Positions 7,781 through 16,144 of a stretch of DNA of 41,259 bases are shown one piece after another (positions within the stretch are counted from its first letter, which is position 1; each line of letters starts with the position of its first letter). A program made the translations under genes and the position numbers. The notes under the pieces are model-generated. The model was not told where the DNA came from. It was given only the letters and a program-made list of their open reading frames with translations, and made no database searches. The DNA is from Chloroflexota bacterium (GTDB lineage: Bacteria > Chloroflexota > Limnocylindria > QHBO01), in contig JAICQM010000003.1 of NCBI GenBank assembly GCA_025937875.1, positions 1 to 41,259 of the forward strand. The letters run 5' to 3'.

Positions 7781-8151
7781 CCACCGACCCGGTGCGCCTG
7801 CAGCGCGCGTACGACGAACCGACGCCCGACGACGGATACCGCGTGCTCGTCGACCGTGTCTGGCCGCGCGGCCGGACGCGGGAGCACCTCCGCCTCGACG
7901 CGTGGCATCGCGAGCTTGGCCCCAGCACCGCGCTGCGGCGCTGGTTCGGCCACGACCCGGCACGGTGGGACGAGTTCAGGCGCCGTTACCACGCGGAACT
8001 GGCCACGCCCGCGGCGGCAGCCCAGATCGACGAGCTGGCGGAACGGGCGCGCCACGGGCGCCTCACGCTGGTCTACGGGGCGCGGGACACCGAGCACAAC
8101 CAGGCGCGCGTCATCGCCGAGGAGCTCGAACGGCGACTCATGCTCGACTGA
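7777..8151 (+). CDS. DUF488 family protein (YeaO-like)
   Basis: 124 residues matching the short DUF488 type: RVLVDRVWPRGRTREHLRLDAWHRELGPSTALRRWFGHDPARWDEFRRRYHAEL, and TLVYGARDTEHNQARVIAEELERRL at the C-terminus. The family has no settled biochemical function; members often lie near nitrosative or oxidative stress and metal genes. ATG 7777 overlaps the redoxin stop by 4 nt, making this the last gene of the SufR-like regulator operon. It converges with the DUF4260 gene across a 10-nt gap with no obvious terminator. Confidence 0.9.
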   Translation: MTTDPVRLQRAYDEPTPDDGYRVLVDRVWPRGRTREHLRLDAWHRELGPSTALRRWFGHDPARWDEFRRRYHAELATPAAAAQIDELAERARHGRLTLVYGARDTEHNQARVIAEELERRLMLD

Positions 8152-8161
8152 CCGGCGCGGG

Positions 8162-8521
8162 TCAGCGGCCGATGCGACCCAGGTGCGTGTCGGCGAACCC
8201 GGTCGCCAGCTTCAGCCCGTAGCCCAGCGCGCGATCCATCCCGACGTGGGCGACCAGCACCGCCCCGGCGAACGCGAGCGGCGCGATGCCGGCACCCCAC
8301 CCGACGCCCAGCAACGCCAGCGCCAGCACGAGGTTGTGGACCGCGTTGTAGGCGATGGCCCCGAGCCGCGGCCCGGCGAGGTAGCCGGCCATCGAGACGT
8401 CGGGTGCAAGGAGCAGTGGCAGGAGCCAGATCCAGTCCCCGCCCATCCACAGGTAGAGCGCCGCCCCGCCGAGCGCCACCGCCAGCCATTCCGCGCGCAG
8501 GAGCAGCGGGATGCCGGACAT
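8162..8521 (-). CDS. DUF4260 family membrane protein
   Basis: 119-residue integral membrane protein with about four helices. The DUF4260 signature is clear: LLLAPDVSMAGYLAGPRLGAIAYNAVHN followed by AHVGMDRALGYGLKLATGFADTHLGRIG. No function has been established for the family. ATG 8521 is chosen over the 384-codon track ORF because the homology starts there and the upstream frame is antisense-like shadow of the permease gene. It lies 5 nt after the ABC permease stop, so it is likely the third gene of the exporter operon. Confidence 0.9.
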   Translation of the reverse strand: MSGIPLLLRAEWLAVALGGAALYLWMGGDWIWLLPLLLAPDVSMAGYLAGPRLGAIAYNAVHNLVLALALLGVGWGAGIAPLAFAGAVLVAHVGMDRALGYGLKLATGFADTHLGRIGR

Positions 8522-8526
8522 GTTGC

Positions 8527-9624
8527 CTATTCCCAGCGGAACATGAACACCGCGAGCAGGAAGGCGAGCACGAGCCACACCGCCATGCCCAGCAGCTCCG
8601 GGCCGATGGTCAACAGCCCCGCGCCCTCGTTGACGACCGCCCGCAGCGCGTCGTTGACGTAGGTCAGCGGCATGAAGCCGGTGATGCCACGCAGGAACTC
8701 GGGCATGGCCTCGCGCGGGAAGAAGACGCCCGAAAGGAACATCATGGGCAGGCTGACCAGGTTGGCCACCGGCGCCGCCTGGTCCTCGTTCTTGGCCCAG
8801 CCGGCGATCGCGAAGCCCACAGCCAGGAAGATTGCCGAGCCGATGAGCACGATCACCAACAGGACCAGGTAGCTGCCGATCATCTGGAGGCCGAACCACA
8901 GGCCGACGCCGAACAGGATCGCGACCTGGGCCAGGCCGATCATCAGGCGCGACAGGACCTGCGCCGACAGGAAGTACGCGGGCGAGGTGGGCGTGGCGAA
9001 CAGGCGCCGCAGAGCGCCGGTGCGCTTGAGCTGGACGAAGCCGAACGCGACGCCGAACAGGCCGAGCTGCATGATCGTCATGCCCACGATTCCCGGCACC
9101 AGGAAGTCGATATAGCCGAGATCGCGGGTCTCCACCTGCTGGAAGTCGAGCGGCGGCACGAACCCGGCGCCGCCACCGCCACCGCCGGCCGGAGCGAAGA
9201 TGGCCTGCCCGACGGCCTGCTGGAGCAGGCCCTGCGCGACCTGGGCCTGTGCCGGATCGGCGTTGCCGGCGTACGCGATCAGCCCCGACGCCGCACCCGG
9301 GGCCGGTGGTGCCCAATCGGGCGGGATGATGATCACGTTGCCGCGGTCGCCATCGGCGAGGGCGGCGAGCTCCGCGTCGCGATCGCCCTCGGTCAGGACG
9401 ATGTACTCGTATTCGCCCAGGCGATCGACCAGCGACGCGCTCGCCTCGTTCTGGGCCTCGTCGACGATGCCGACGTTGAGCTCCGTGCTGCCCTCGAAGT
9501 TCAGGACGCCGAAGATCAGCATGATGATCAGCGGCAGGAAGAGGCTGAAGAACACGGCCGCCCGGTTGCGGATGAACATCTTGGCGCTGGCGACGAAGAG
9601 GGCCCAGAGGACACCGATGCGCAT
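8527..9624 (-). CDS. ABC-2 type transporter permease
   Basis: 365 residues. One N-terminal helix (AAVFFSLFLPLIIMLIFGVL) is followed by a large extracytoplasmic domain (~residues 40-170, including a glycine-rich PAGGGGGGAGF loop) and five C-terminal helices. FLVPGIVGMTIMQLGLFGVAFGFVQLKRTGALRRLFATP is typical of ABC-2 permeases of the DrrB/YhfE-like export type. ATG 9624 lies 4 nt after the ATPase stop. With that ATPase it should form a homodimeric exporter for a lipophilic compound or drug; the substrate cannot be read from sequence. Confidence 0.9.
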   Translation of the reverse strand: MRIGVLWALFVASAKMFIRNRAAVFFSLFLPLIIMLIFGVLNFEGSTELNVGIVDEAQNEASASLVDRLGEYEYIVLTEGDRDAELAALADGDRGNVIIIPPDWAPPAPGAASGLIAYAGNADPAQAQVAQGLLQQAVGQAIFAPAGGGGGGAGFVPPLDFQQVETRDLGYIDFLVPGIVGMTIMQLGLFGVAFGFVQLKRTGALRRLFATPTSPAYFLSAQVLSRLMIGLAQVAILFGVGLWFGLQMIGSYLVLLVIVLIGSAIFLAVGFAIAGWAKNEDQAAPVANLVSLPMMFLSGVFFPREAMPEFLRGITGFMPLTYVNDALRAVVNEGAGLLTIGPELLGMAVWLVLAFLLAVFMFRWE

Positions 9625-9628
9625 CGGT

Positions 9629-10438
9629 CTACTCGCCCTCTCGCAGGTCGTGACCGGTGAGGTCGATGAAGACGTCCTCGAGGTTGGCGAGGCGCTCCAC
9701 GCGAGCCTTGGTGAAGCCGCGCGCGACGAGCTGGTCGACGAGCGCCTGCGGCGTGTCGAGGGCGATGATCCTGCCACCGTCCATGATCGCGACCCGGTCG
9801 CAGAGCTCCTCGGCCTCCTCCATGTAGTGCGTCGTCAGGACCACCGTGTGGCCACGCTCCTGGAGGGTGCGCACGAGGGCCCACAGGTGGCGCCGCGCCT
9901 GTGGGTCGAGGCCGGTCGTCGGTTCGTCCAGGAACAGGACGCGCGGCTGGTTGACGAGCGCCGAGGCGATGCTGAAGCGCTGTTTCTGGCCGCCGGACAG
10001 GGTGCGTACCTGGGAGCGGGCCTTCTCGGTCAGCTCGACGTCGGCCAGCAAGGCCGCCGTGTCGACCTCGCGACCGTACAGGCGACCGAACAGGTGCAGC
10101 AGCTCCTCCAGGTTGAGCTCATCGAAGAAGGCCGATGCCTGGAGCTGGATACCGATGCGCCGCTTGACCTCGCGCGGGTTGGCGCGCACGTCGACGCCGT
10201 CGATGGTCGCCTCACCGGAGTCGATGGGCCGCATGCCCTCGATCATCTCGAGCGTCGTGGTCTTGCCGGCCCCATTGGGGCCGAGGATCCCGAAGACCTC
10301 GCCCTCGGCAACCTCGAAGCTCACCCCATCGACCGCGGTCAGCGATCCGTAGCGCTTGCGAAGGTCCTTGACGGTGATGATGGGCCGACCGTTCGGCGCG
10401 CGCGCGGCGGCGAGGTCGACGGAGCTCGGGGCTGTCAT
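9629..10438 (-). CDS. ABC transporter ATP-binding protein (DrrA-like)
   Basis: 269-residue ABC ATPase. Walker A is GPNGAGKTT, the Q-loop lies at IGIQLQ, the signature is LSGGQKQR, Walker B is VLFLDEP with D-loop GLDPQ, and the H-loop is TTHY. The C-terminal extension ending LEDVFIDLTGHDLREGE is typical of drug/antibiotic export ATPases. The ORF track starts at ATG 10450, but a -10-like TAGGAT (10454-10449) overlaps that codon, so ATG 10438 (MTAPSS) is the more credible start with a 3-4 nt leader. It is followed immediately by the permease gene. Confidence 0.93.
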   Translation of the reverse strand: MTAPSSVDLAAARAPNGRPIITVKDLRKRYGSLTAVDGVSFEVAEGEVFGILGPNGAGKTTTLEMIEGMRPIDSGEATIDGVDVRANPREVKRRIGIQLQASAFFDELNLEELLHLFGRLYGREVDTAALLADVELTEKARSQVRTLSGGQKQRFSIASALVNQPRVLFLDEPTTGLDPQARRHLWALVRTLQERGHTVVLTTHYMEEAEELCDRVAIMDGGRIIALDTPQALVDQLVARGFTKARVERLANLEDVFIDLTGHDLREGE

Positions 10439-10462
10439 GGAAGGCAGCATCCTACCGCATGC

Positions 10463-11857
10463 TCACCCCTCCGCGCGCCAGATCCGCCACAACGCCGCTG
10501 GATCGGAGAGTGGGTCGCCGTGGACGAAGAAGAAGTCGGCCGGACCGCCCTCGCGGATCACACCTGCGTCGGGCTCGCCGAGGAGCTCGCCGCCACGCCA
10601 CGTCGCCGCGGACAGGGCCTCGACCGGCTCGAGGCCGGCGCTCACGAGCGCCTCGACCTCCCACGCCAGCTGCCCGGCACGCGGTGAGCCGCCCCCGAAG
10701 TCGGTGCCGGCGGCGATCGCAACCCCGGCGTCCCGGGCCAGCCGCACGCTGGCCTCCGCCCGCTCGAGCCGCTCGGCATGGCCCGCACGACCGTTGACGA
10801 AGAGGCGCAGGTCGGTCGTCGCCGCGAACGAGATCCAGGAGTGGAAGACGGTCAGCGTGGTGACCAGCATCGTGCCGGCCGCGGCCATCTGGGCGGCGAC
10901 GCCGGCATCGAGCACGAAGCCGTGCTCGATTGCGTCGACCCCGCCAGCCACCGCGGTGCGCGCCGCGTCGAGATGGCCGGCGTGAGCCGTGACCCGCGCC
11001 TCGCGGCCATGCGCCGCATCGACGACGCGCCGCACCTCGGTGGGACTCCACGGCGCAACGCCCGGCTCGGGGCCGTCCAGGTAGAGCTTGACGAGGTCGG
11101 CCCCGGCGTCGAGCTGGCCCAGTGCCGCCCCCAGCAGCTCGTCCGCGTTGTCGGCCTCGACCGCGCCGCTCACCGCCGAGCTGCCGCGCCGCATGACCCA
11201 GGCGCCGGCGGCGCGGAGGTACGGGACGTCGCGGCGGCCCGCCCATCGGTCGCGGACGCCCAGCGCCAACGCCCGCTGCCGGCCGTCCTGCGGGTCGAGG
11301 CCGATCGGTGAGCCGACGTCCCGCAGCCACCGGACCCCGGCATCCCACGCGGCGCGCCCGTTGGCCTCCGCCACCTCCAGCAGCGTCGCCGGGTCGTCGG
11401 CGAAGCGCTCGATCCAGTGCGCACCGCCCTGCCCGGTGACATGGCTGTGGCCGTCGATCATGCCCGGCACCATCGTCGCGCCGGATGCGTCCACGATCCT
11501 CGCGTCGCCGGGGTCGTTCTCGCCGCCCGTGGGCCGGATCCAGGCGATCCGCCCATCCTCGACCAGCACGCTGACCGGCCGCTGGAGTGTCGCGCTCCGC
11601 CCGTCGGCGAGCGCCGCCCCGCGGTAGAGGACGCGTCCCGCGGCGATCGGGCGGCTCGGCCGGGCGGTGGGCACGGGCGTGGGTGTGGGCGCCGGCGTCC
11701 GAACTGCACTGCCCGCCGGCGTGCCGATCACCGAAGTCCGCGGACTCGCCGACAGCGACGGCACCACCTGCGCGCACGCGGCCAGGACCGCGGGCAGGCC
11801 CAGGCCAGCACCCAGCTGAAGCAGGCGGCGCCGGCTGAGCCGCGTCGGCGGTTCCAT
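10463..11857 (-). CDS. Tat-type lipoprotein amidohydrolase
   Basis: 464 residues. The N-terminus has a twin-arginine-like SRRRLLQL (8-15), a hydrophobic stretch and a LAAC lipobox with Cys28, so it is probably exported folded and lipid-anchored. A Pro/Thr-rich linker (TPAPTPTPVPTARP) precedes the metal-dependent amidohydrolase domain. Likely metal ligands are in VPGMIDGHSHV, KLYLDG (candidate carboxylated Lys), TAHAGHL, AIEHGF and AGTDFGGG. The order fits imidazolonepropionase/prolidase-like amidohydrolases. Substrate is unknown; a surface-located peptide, imide or cyclic amide hydrolase is possible. TAGGCT lies exactly 6 nt before the ATG, predicting a leaderless mRNA. Confidence 0.88.
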   Translation of the reverse strand: MEPPTRLSRRRLLQLGAGLGLPAVLAACAQVVPSLSASPRTSVIGTPAGSAVRTPAPTPTPVPTARPSRPIAAGRVLYRGAALADGRSATLQRPVSVLVEDGRIAWIRPTGGENDPGDARIVDASGATMVPGMIDGHSHVTGQGGAHWIERFADDPATLLEVAEANGRAAWDAGVRWLRDVGSPIGLDPQDGRQRALALGVRDRWAGRRDVPYLRAAGAWVMRRGSSAVSGAVEADNADELLGAALGQLDAGADLVKLYLDGPEPGVAPWSPTEVRRVVDAAHGREARVTAHAGHLDAARTAVAGGVDAIEHGFVLDAGVAAQMAAAGTMLVTTLTVFHSWISFAATTDLRLFVNGRAGHAERLERAEASVRLARDAGVAIAAGTDFGGGSPRAGQLAWEVEALVSAGLEPVEALSAATWRGGELLGEPDAGVIREGGPADFFFVHGDPLSDPAALWRIWRAEG

Positions 11858-11922
11858 CCGTGCAGCCTACGCCGCGGGCCGGGGGGAGGGTAAATCGATC
11901 GGGCGGACGCTACAGTGCGGCC
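11858..11922. promoter_or_regulatory. Bidirectional leaderless promoter pair
   Basis: The 65-bp gap between two divergent start codons has a -10-like element for each side. TAGGCT (11869-11864, minus) lies 6 nt before the amidohydrolase ATG, and TACAGT (11911-11916, plus) lies 6 nt before the HTH-VOC ATG. Transcription starting 6-7 nt after each hexamer would begin at or next to the start codons. No Shine-Dalgarno is present on either side. Confidence 0.6.
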
Positions 11923-12561
11923 ATGACCGCTCGTCGTGGCCGGGGCCGCCCTGCCCATCCCGACGTCCTCACGCCCGCCGAGTGGGAGGTGCTCGACTGG
12001 CTGCGCCACGGCCTCAGCCGGCGGCGCATCGCCCGCCGGCGCGGCACGAGCCTCGACGCGGTCAAGTACCACCTCGGCAACATCGCCGCCAAGCTCGGGG
12101 TCGAGGGCACAGCGGCCCTTCGCGCCTGGCCCGGCATCCCCGCGGACAGTATCCGCAGCCACGAGGAGACGCCATCCATGACCGACGCCCCTGCCTTCCG
12201 CTCCCTGGGCCAGGTCTCGCTGCTCGCGCTCGACATCGCCCGGGCCGAGGCCTTCTACCGCGAAACGCTGCGGCTGCCGCACGTCTTCACCTTCGGCGAC
12301 CTCGCCTTCTTCGCCGTCGGGGAGACGCGCATCTTCCTCCGCGCCGTGCCGGCCGACGAATGGCGTCCGGGCTCGATTCTCTATCTCACCGTCGACGAGA
12401 TCGGCACCGCCCACGCGTACCTCGGCGCCGCCGGCGTCACGTTCTCCGGCGCCCCGCACCGGATCCACACCCATGACGACGGCACCGAGGAGTGGATGGC
12501 GTTCTTCGACGATTCGGAGGGCAACACGTTGGCGCTCATGTCGCGCGTCGCGCCAACCTAG
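11923..12561 (+). CDS. LuxR-type HTH fused to a glyoxalase/VOC domain
   Basis: 212 residues in two parts. Residues ~15-65 (LTPAEWEVLDWLRHGLSRRRIARRRGTSLDAVKYHLGNIAAKLGV) are a LuxR/GerE-like helix-turn-helix. Residues ~92-210 form a VOC domain: LGQVSLLALDIARAEAFYRETLRLPHVFTFGDLAFFAVGETRIFL and later EEWMAFFDDSEGNTLALMS, where the Glu near the C-terminus is a usual metal ligand. It may be a regulator whose VOC half senses a small molecule, or an enzyme with a DNA-binding tag. ATG 11923 is supported by TACAGT 6 nt upstream. An internal ATG near 12178 could also give the VOC domain alone. Confidence 0.8.
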   Translation: MTARRGRGRPAHPDVLTPAEWEVLDWLRHGLSRRRIARRRGTSLDAVKYHLGNIAAKLGVEGTAALRAWPGIPADSIRSHEETPSMTDAPAFRSLGQVSLLALDIARAEAFYRETLRLPHVFTFGDLAFFAVGETRIFLRAVPADEWRPGSILYLTVDEIGTAHAYLGAAGVTFSGAPHRIHTHDDGTEEWMAFFDDSEGNTLALMSRVAPT

Positions 12562-13757
12562 ACGAGGCTCCGGTACAGGTCGACGGTCGCCTCGGCGATG
12601 GCCGCCCAGCTGAACCGCTCCACGGCGCGCCGGCGGCCCGCGCGGCCCATCGCGGTACGGGCCGGCGGATCGGCCATCAGCGCATTGATGGCGCCGGCCA
12701 GGTTGCGCTCGAAGCGATCCGCGTCGGCCGGTTGCATCGGATCCGCGTCCGAAAGCTCGACCGGGACCAGGAGGCCGGTCTCGCCATCGACGATGACCTC
12801 GGGGATGCCGCCCACCGCCGAGGCCACCACTGGCGTCTCACACGCGCCCGCCTCGAGGTTGATGATCCCGAACGGCTCGTAGACCGACGGGCAGCAGAAG
12901 ACCGCGGCGTGCGAGTACAGCTGCCGAACGTCCTCGCGGCTGACCATCTCGGGGATCCAGACCACGTTGGGGCGCGTCGACCGGGCCGCCTCGACGCCGG
13001 CCGTCATCTCGGCCGCGATCTCCGGCGTGTCCGGCTGGCCGGCGCAGAGCACGACCCCGAACCCGGGGTCGAGATGCTGGATCGCCCGCACCAGGTGCAC
13101 GATCCCCTTCTGGCGCGTGATGCGGCCCACGAACAGGACGTACGGCACCGATGGATCGACGCCATGGCGGTCCAGCGCATCGGTCTCGCGTACGGGGTGG
13201 AAGAACTCCGCGTCCACCCCGTTGCCGATCACGTGGACCCGCTCCGTGGCGATCGGGAAGTGGCGCAGGATGTCGCCCCGTGTTCCTTCGCTCACGGCGA
13301 TCACCGCATCGGCCATGGTCAGCGCGGTGCGCTCGACCCACGCAGATACGTCATATCCCCCGCCGAGCTGCTCGCGCTTCCACGGCCGCAGCGGCTCCAG
13401 GGAATGGACGGTGACCACCAGCGGCAGGCCATACGCGAGCTTGGCCAGCACGGCTGCAAGGTGGACATACCAGGTGTGCGCGTGGACGAGGTCTGCATCG
13501 ACTGGGTCGGTCACCATCGCCACGTCGCGCGACAGGGCGGCTGAGAGCGGCCGCAGCTGCGGCAGCGGCTCCGGCAGGCCCGTGGCCGGTGGGTAGCCGC
13601 GCACGCGCCATCCCGGCTCGGTCGTGTCGTGCTCGCCGAAGGTCCGGATGTCGAGCTCGATGAGCGTGCGAAGGGCCCGCGTCAGCTCGCCGACATGGAC
13701 GCCGGCCCCGCCGTAGATCGAGGGCGGAAACTCGTTGGTGAGGATCAGCGCACGCAT
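12558..13757 (-). CDS. glgA: Glycogen synthase, corynebacterial type (GT4 glycosyltransferase)
   Basis: 399 residues, the length of the actinobacterial-type GlgA/GlgM group. NEFPPSIYGGAGVHVGELTRAL is the N-terminal donor-site glycine loop typical of this group. HAHTWYVHLAA and TVHSLEPLRPWKREQLGGGY follow in the acceptor lobe. FVGRITRQKG and SVYEPFGIINLEAGACETPVVAS(A)VGG with the E-x7-E motif mark the nucleotide-sugar lobe. It should transfer glucose from ADP- or UDP-glucose to glycogen, or to glucose-1-phosphate making maltose-1-phosphate as GlgM does; the sequence alone does not decide. A TACGGT 8 nt before ATG suggests a near-leaderless start. Its stop overlaps the end of the convergent HTH-VOC gene. 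Confidence 0.88.
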   Translation of the reverse strand: MRALILTNEFPPSIYGGAGVHVGELTRALRTLIELDIRTFGEHDTTEPGWRVRGYPPATGLPEPLPQLRPLSAALSRDVAMVTDPVDADLVHAHTWYVHLAAVLAKLAYGLPLVVTVHSLEPLRPWKREQLGGGYDVSAWVERTALTMADAVIAVSEGTRGDILRHFPIATERVHVIGNGVDAEFFHPVRETDALDRHGVDPSVPYVLFVGRITRQKGIVHLVRAIQHLDPGFGVVLCAGQPDTPEIAAEMTAGVEAARSTRPNVVWIPEMVSREDVRQLYSHAAVFCCPSVYEPFGIINLEAGACETPVVASAVGGIPEVIVDGETGLLVPVELSDADPMQPADADRFERNLAGAINALMADPPARTAMGRAGRRRAVERFSWAAIAEATVDLYRSLV

Positions 13758-13814
13758 CGGCGCTCACCGTAGCACCCACCGAACGCGCCGCCGTCGTCTC
13801 GTGGCCGACGGCCC

Positions 13815-14273
13815 TCAGGCCACCTCGTCGAGGAGCCGCTCGAACCGCGCCAGGTCGAACGGCTTGCCGAGCACCGGTGCCAGGCGACCGATCTCGCGCC
13901 GCCTGGTCGGCTCGGCGGCGGTGCAGAAGATGATCGGTGTCCGCCGCAGGCGGGTGCTGCTCCGGACCTCGATCGCGAAGTCGCCGCCGCGCCCGTCCGG
14001 CAGCTCATCGTCGAGGATGATGACGTCGGGCACATCGCGCTCGAGAGCCGCTCGCAGCGACCGGAGGGTCGCGAAGCGCTCGCTCTCCCAACCCAGCTCC
14101 AACGCCACGTCGCCCAGCAGGCGTCGCGTGGCCGGGTCGTCGTCGACGACGAATGCCCGGCGGCGCGTGTGAGCGCGGCGGGCGGCTGCGAGGGATTCGG
14201 TGAGCGACACGATGCTGCATGTGTCCTGTCTGCGTTCGACACCGGGGGCGCCGTTTACCTCGGATGCATGCAA
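13815..14273 (-). CDS. Stand-alone response regulator receiver protein
   Basis: A CheY-like receiver domain without output domain. AFVVDDDPATRR carries the acidic pair, the phospho-acceptor is the Asp in VIILDDELPDGRGG, a Thr lies in IIFCTAAEP, and the Lys is in LGKPFDL. The start is uncertain: the track ATG at 14273 gives 152 residues with ~38 residues of unmatched N-terminus, while a GTG at 14210 would give a compact 131-residue protein. Neither has a clear RBS or -10. No histidine kinase is adjacent; it diverges from an ABC ATPase gene. Confidence 0.82.
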   Translation of the reverse strand: MHASEVNGAPGVERRQDTCSIVSLTESLAAARRAHTRRRAFVVDDDPATRRLLGDVALELGWESERFATLRSLRAALERDVPDVIILDDELPDGRGGDFAIEVRSSTRLRRTPIIFCTAAEPTRRREIGRLAPVLGKPFDLARFERLLDEVA

Positions 14274-14322
14274 GGCGCTTGCCGCGGCGTGCCCATCGTC
14301 CCGCTGCTAGGCTGCGCGGTGC

Positions 14323-15246
14323 ATGTCGCTGATTGCCACTCGAGCCCTCACCAAGCGCTACGGCAGCGCCGTCACGGCCCTCGACGACCTCACCCTGGAC
14401 GTCGAGCCGGGGATCATCGGCCTGGTGGGCGCCAACGGTGCCGGCAAGAGCACGCTGCTCAAGATCCTGCTCGGTCTCCTCGAGCCCACCAGCGGCGAAG
14501 CCACGGTCCTCGACCTCGACGTGCGGCACGACGGATCGAAGATTCGAGGGCTGGTGGGCTACATGCCGGAGCACGACTGCCTGCCTCCCGACCTGTCGGC
14601 GACCGAGTTCGTGACCCACATGGCACAGATGTCGGGCCTCCCTCGCAGCGCCGCCCGCGAGCGGACCGCCGACGTCCTGCGCCACGTCGGGCTGTACGAG
14701 GAGCGTTACCGGCCCATCAGCGGCTATTCGACCGGCATGAAGCAGCGGGTCAAGCTCGCGCAGGCCCTGGTCCACGATCCGCGGCTCCTGCTCCTCGATG
14801 AGCCGACCAACGGTCTGGACCCGGCGGGCCGGGACGAGATGCTGGAGCTCGTGCGCCGAACCGGCAGCGAGTTCGGCATCGCCACCATCGTGGCCAGCCA
14901 CCTCCTCGGCGAGATCGAGCGAGTGTGCACCTTCCTGCTGGCCATCGACGCCGGCCGCCTCCTGCGCGCCGCCCCGCTGGCCAGCTTCACCGAGCGCACC
15001 GGGACGCTCATGGTCGAGGTCGAAGAGGGTGCCGATGCCCTTGCCGCCCGCCTCGGCGAGGTCGGGGCGACGGCCGAGGTCGACGGGCGCACGGTCCTCG
15101 TCGATCTCCCCGACGAGACGCCCTATGACCTGCTGCGCGACGCGGTGGCCGACCTCGGCCTGGCCCTGACCCGCATGGAGCAACGCCGCGGACGCCTCGA
15201 GGACCTCTTCCGCGACGAGCCGGGAGGCCGGACCGATGCCGCCTGA
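14323..15246 (+). CDS. ABC transporter ATP-binding protein 1 of a double cassette
   Basis: 307 residues. Walker A is GANGAGKST, the signature region is YSTGMKQRVKLAQAL, Walker B is LLLLDEPTNGLDP, and the H-loop lies in VASHLLGEIE. The C-terminal ~80 residues form an accessory domain ending RRGRLEDLFRDEPGG. A TAGGCT 9 nt before ATG 14323 suggests a near-leaderless promoter, so this is the operon's first gene. It overlaps the next permease gene by 11 nt. Partner choice (permease at 15236 or 17043, or both) cannot be settled from sequence. Confidence 0.93.
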   Translation: MSLIATRALTKRYGSAVTALDDLTLDVEPGIIGLVGANGAGKSTLLKILLGLLEPTSGEATVLDLDVRHDGSKIRGLVGYMPEHDCLPPDLSATEFVTHMAQMSGLPRSAARERTADVLRHVGLYEERYRPISGYSTGMKQRVKLAQALVHDPRLLLLDEPTNGLDPAGRDEMLELVRRTGSEFGIATIVASHLLGEIERVCTFLLAIDAGRLLRAAPLASFTERTGTLMVEVEEGADALAARLGEVGATAEVDGRTVLVDLPDETPYDLLRDAVADLGLALTRMEQRRGRLEDLFRDEPGGRTDAA

Positions 15247-16144
15247 AACCTCCGCCGCCACCCCCGGCATCCCCGCCGCCAGCGAGATCTACGACATCGG
15301 CTACCGGGGCTACGACGGGCCGCGCCTCGGCCGCGTCTACGCCACCTGGTCGCTGTTCCTCGCCAGCCTGCGAGCCGCCTTCGGGCTCGGCCGTCCGGCC
15401 CGTGCCAAGATCGCACCGTGGGGCCTTGCCGCGATCGCGATCATTCCGGCCGGCGTCTCGCTCGCCATCGCCGCCAGCGTGGGCGCCGAGTTCTCGCCGT
15501 TCAGCTACGACAACTACCTGTGGCAGATGCAGGCCATCTTCGGGCTGTTCGTGGCGGCCCAGGCGCCGGAGCTGGTCGGAGGCGACCAACGGCACCGTGT
15601 GCTGGCGCTGTACTTCAGCCACGCGCTGGAACGCCTCGACTACGTCATCGCCAAGCTCGGGGCCCTCGTGGCCGCCCTCTTCATCGTCATGGGCGCGCCG
15701 ATGCTCGTCCTCTTCTTCGGCCGCATCCTGTCGGCCACCGATCTCGTGGCGGCGTTCGGTGACGAGCTCGGATCGGTGCCGCAGGTGCTCGGCGCCCCGC
15801 TCCTGCACGCCATCGGCGTTGGCGCGGTGGCGCTGGCCATCGCAGCCTTCACACCACGTCGCGCGTACGCCACCGGCGCCATCATCGCCCTCTTCATCGT
15901 CGGATCCGGGATCGCCGAGGCCGTCGCCTTCGGGACCGACGGGCCGCTACGCGACATCGGACCGTTGATCAACCCGTTCGTCTGGCTCGACGGCACGCGA
16001 GACTGGCTGTTGGGGAGCACCGTGGCCGAGTCGCCCGTCGCCCGCAGCGGCCTGTCGCTCGCGACGTACGGGCTGATCACCCTGGTGGCCGTGCTGGTGT
16101 CGATCGGCCTGACGATCTGGCGCTACCGGAGGCTGGGCACGTGA
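15236..16144 (+). CDS. ABC transporter permease subunit 1
   Basis: 302 residues with about six membrane helices (near 62-82, 100-118, 142-165, 190-212, 218-238 and 275-295). The N-terminal motif EIYDIGYRGYDGPRLGR before the first helix is a recurrent feature of a group of Actinobacteria/Chloroflexi ABC-2-like permeases. VAAQAPELVGGDQRHRVLALYFSHALERLDYVIAKL resembles the coupling region of ABC-2 permeases. It overlaps both ATPase genes (11 nt before, 4 nt GTGA after), so stoichiometric production with them is likely. Substrate unknown. Confidence 0.87.
   Translation: MPPETSAATPGIPAASEIYDIGYRGYDGPRLGRVYATWSLFLASLRAAFGLGRPARAKIAPWGLAAIAIIPAGVSLAIAASVGAEFSPFSYDNYLWQMQAIFGLFVAAQAPELVGGDQRHRVLALYFSHALERLDYVIAKLGALVAALFIVMGAPMLVLFFGRILSATDLVAAFGDELGSVPQVLGAPLLHAIGVGAVALAIAAFTPRRAYATGAIIALFIVGSGIAEAVAFGTDGPLRDIGPLINPFVWLDGTRDWLLGSTVAESPVARSGLSLATYGLITLVAVLVSIGLTIWRYRRLGT

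Noticed and set aside
10452-11777. 441-codon minus-strand ORF overlapping the amidohydrolase
   Set aside because: Frame-shifted shadow of the amidohydrolase; Arg/Gly/Ala-rich without motifs.
14005-15270. 421-codon minus-strand ORF
   Set aside because: Antisense to an ABC ATPase with clear Walker and signature motifs.
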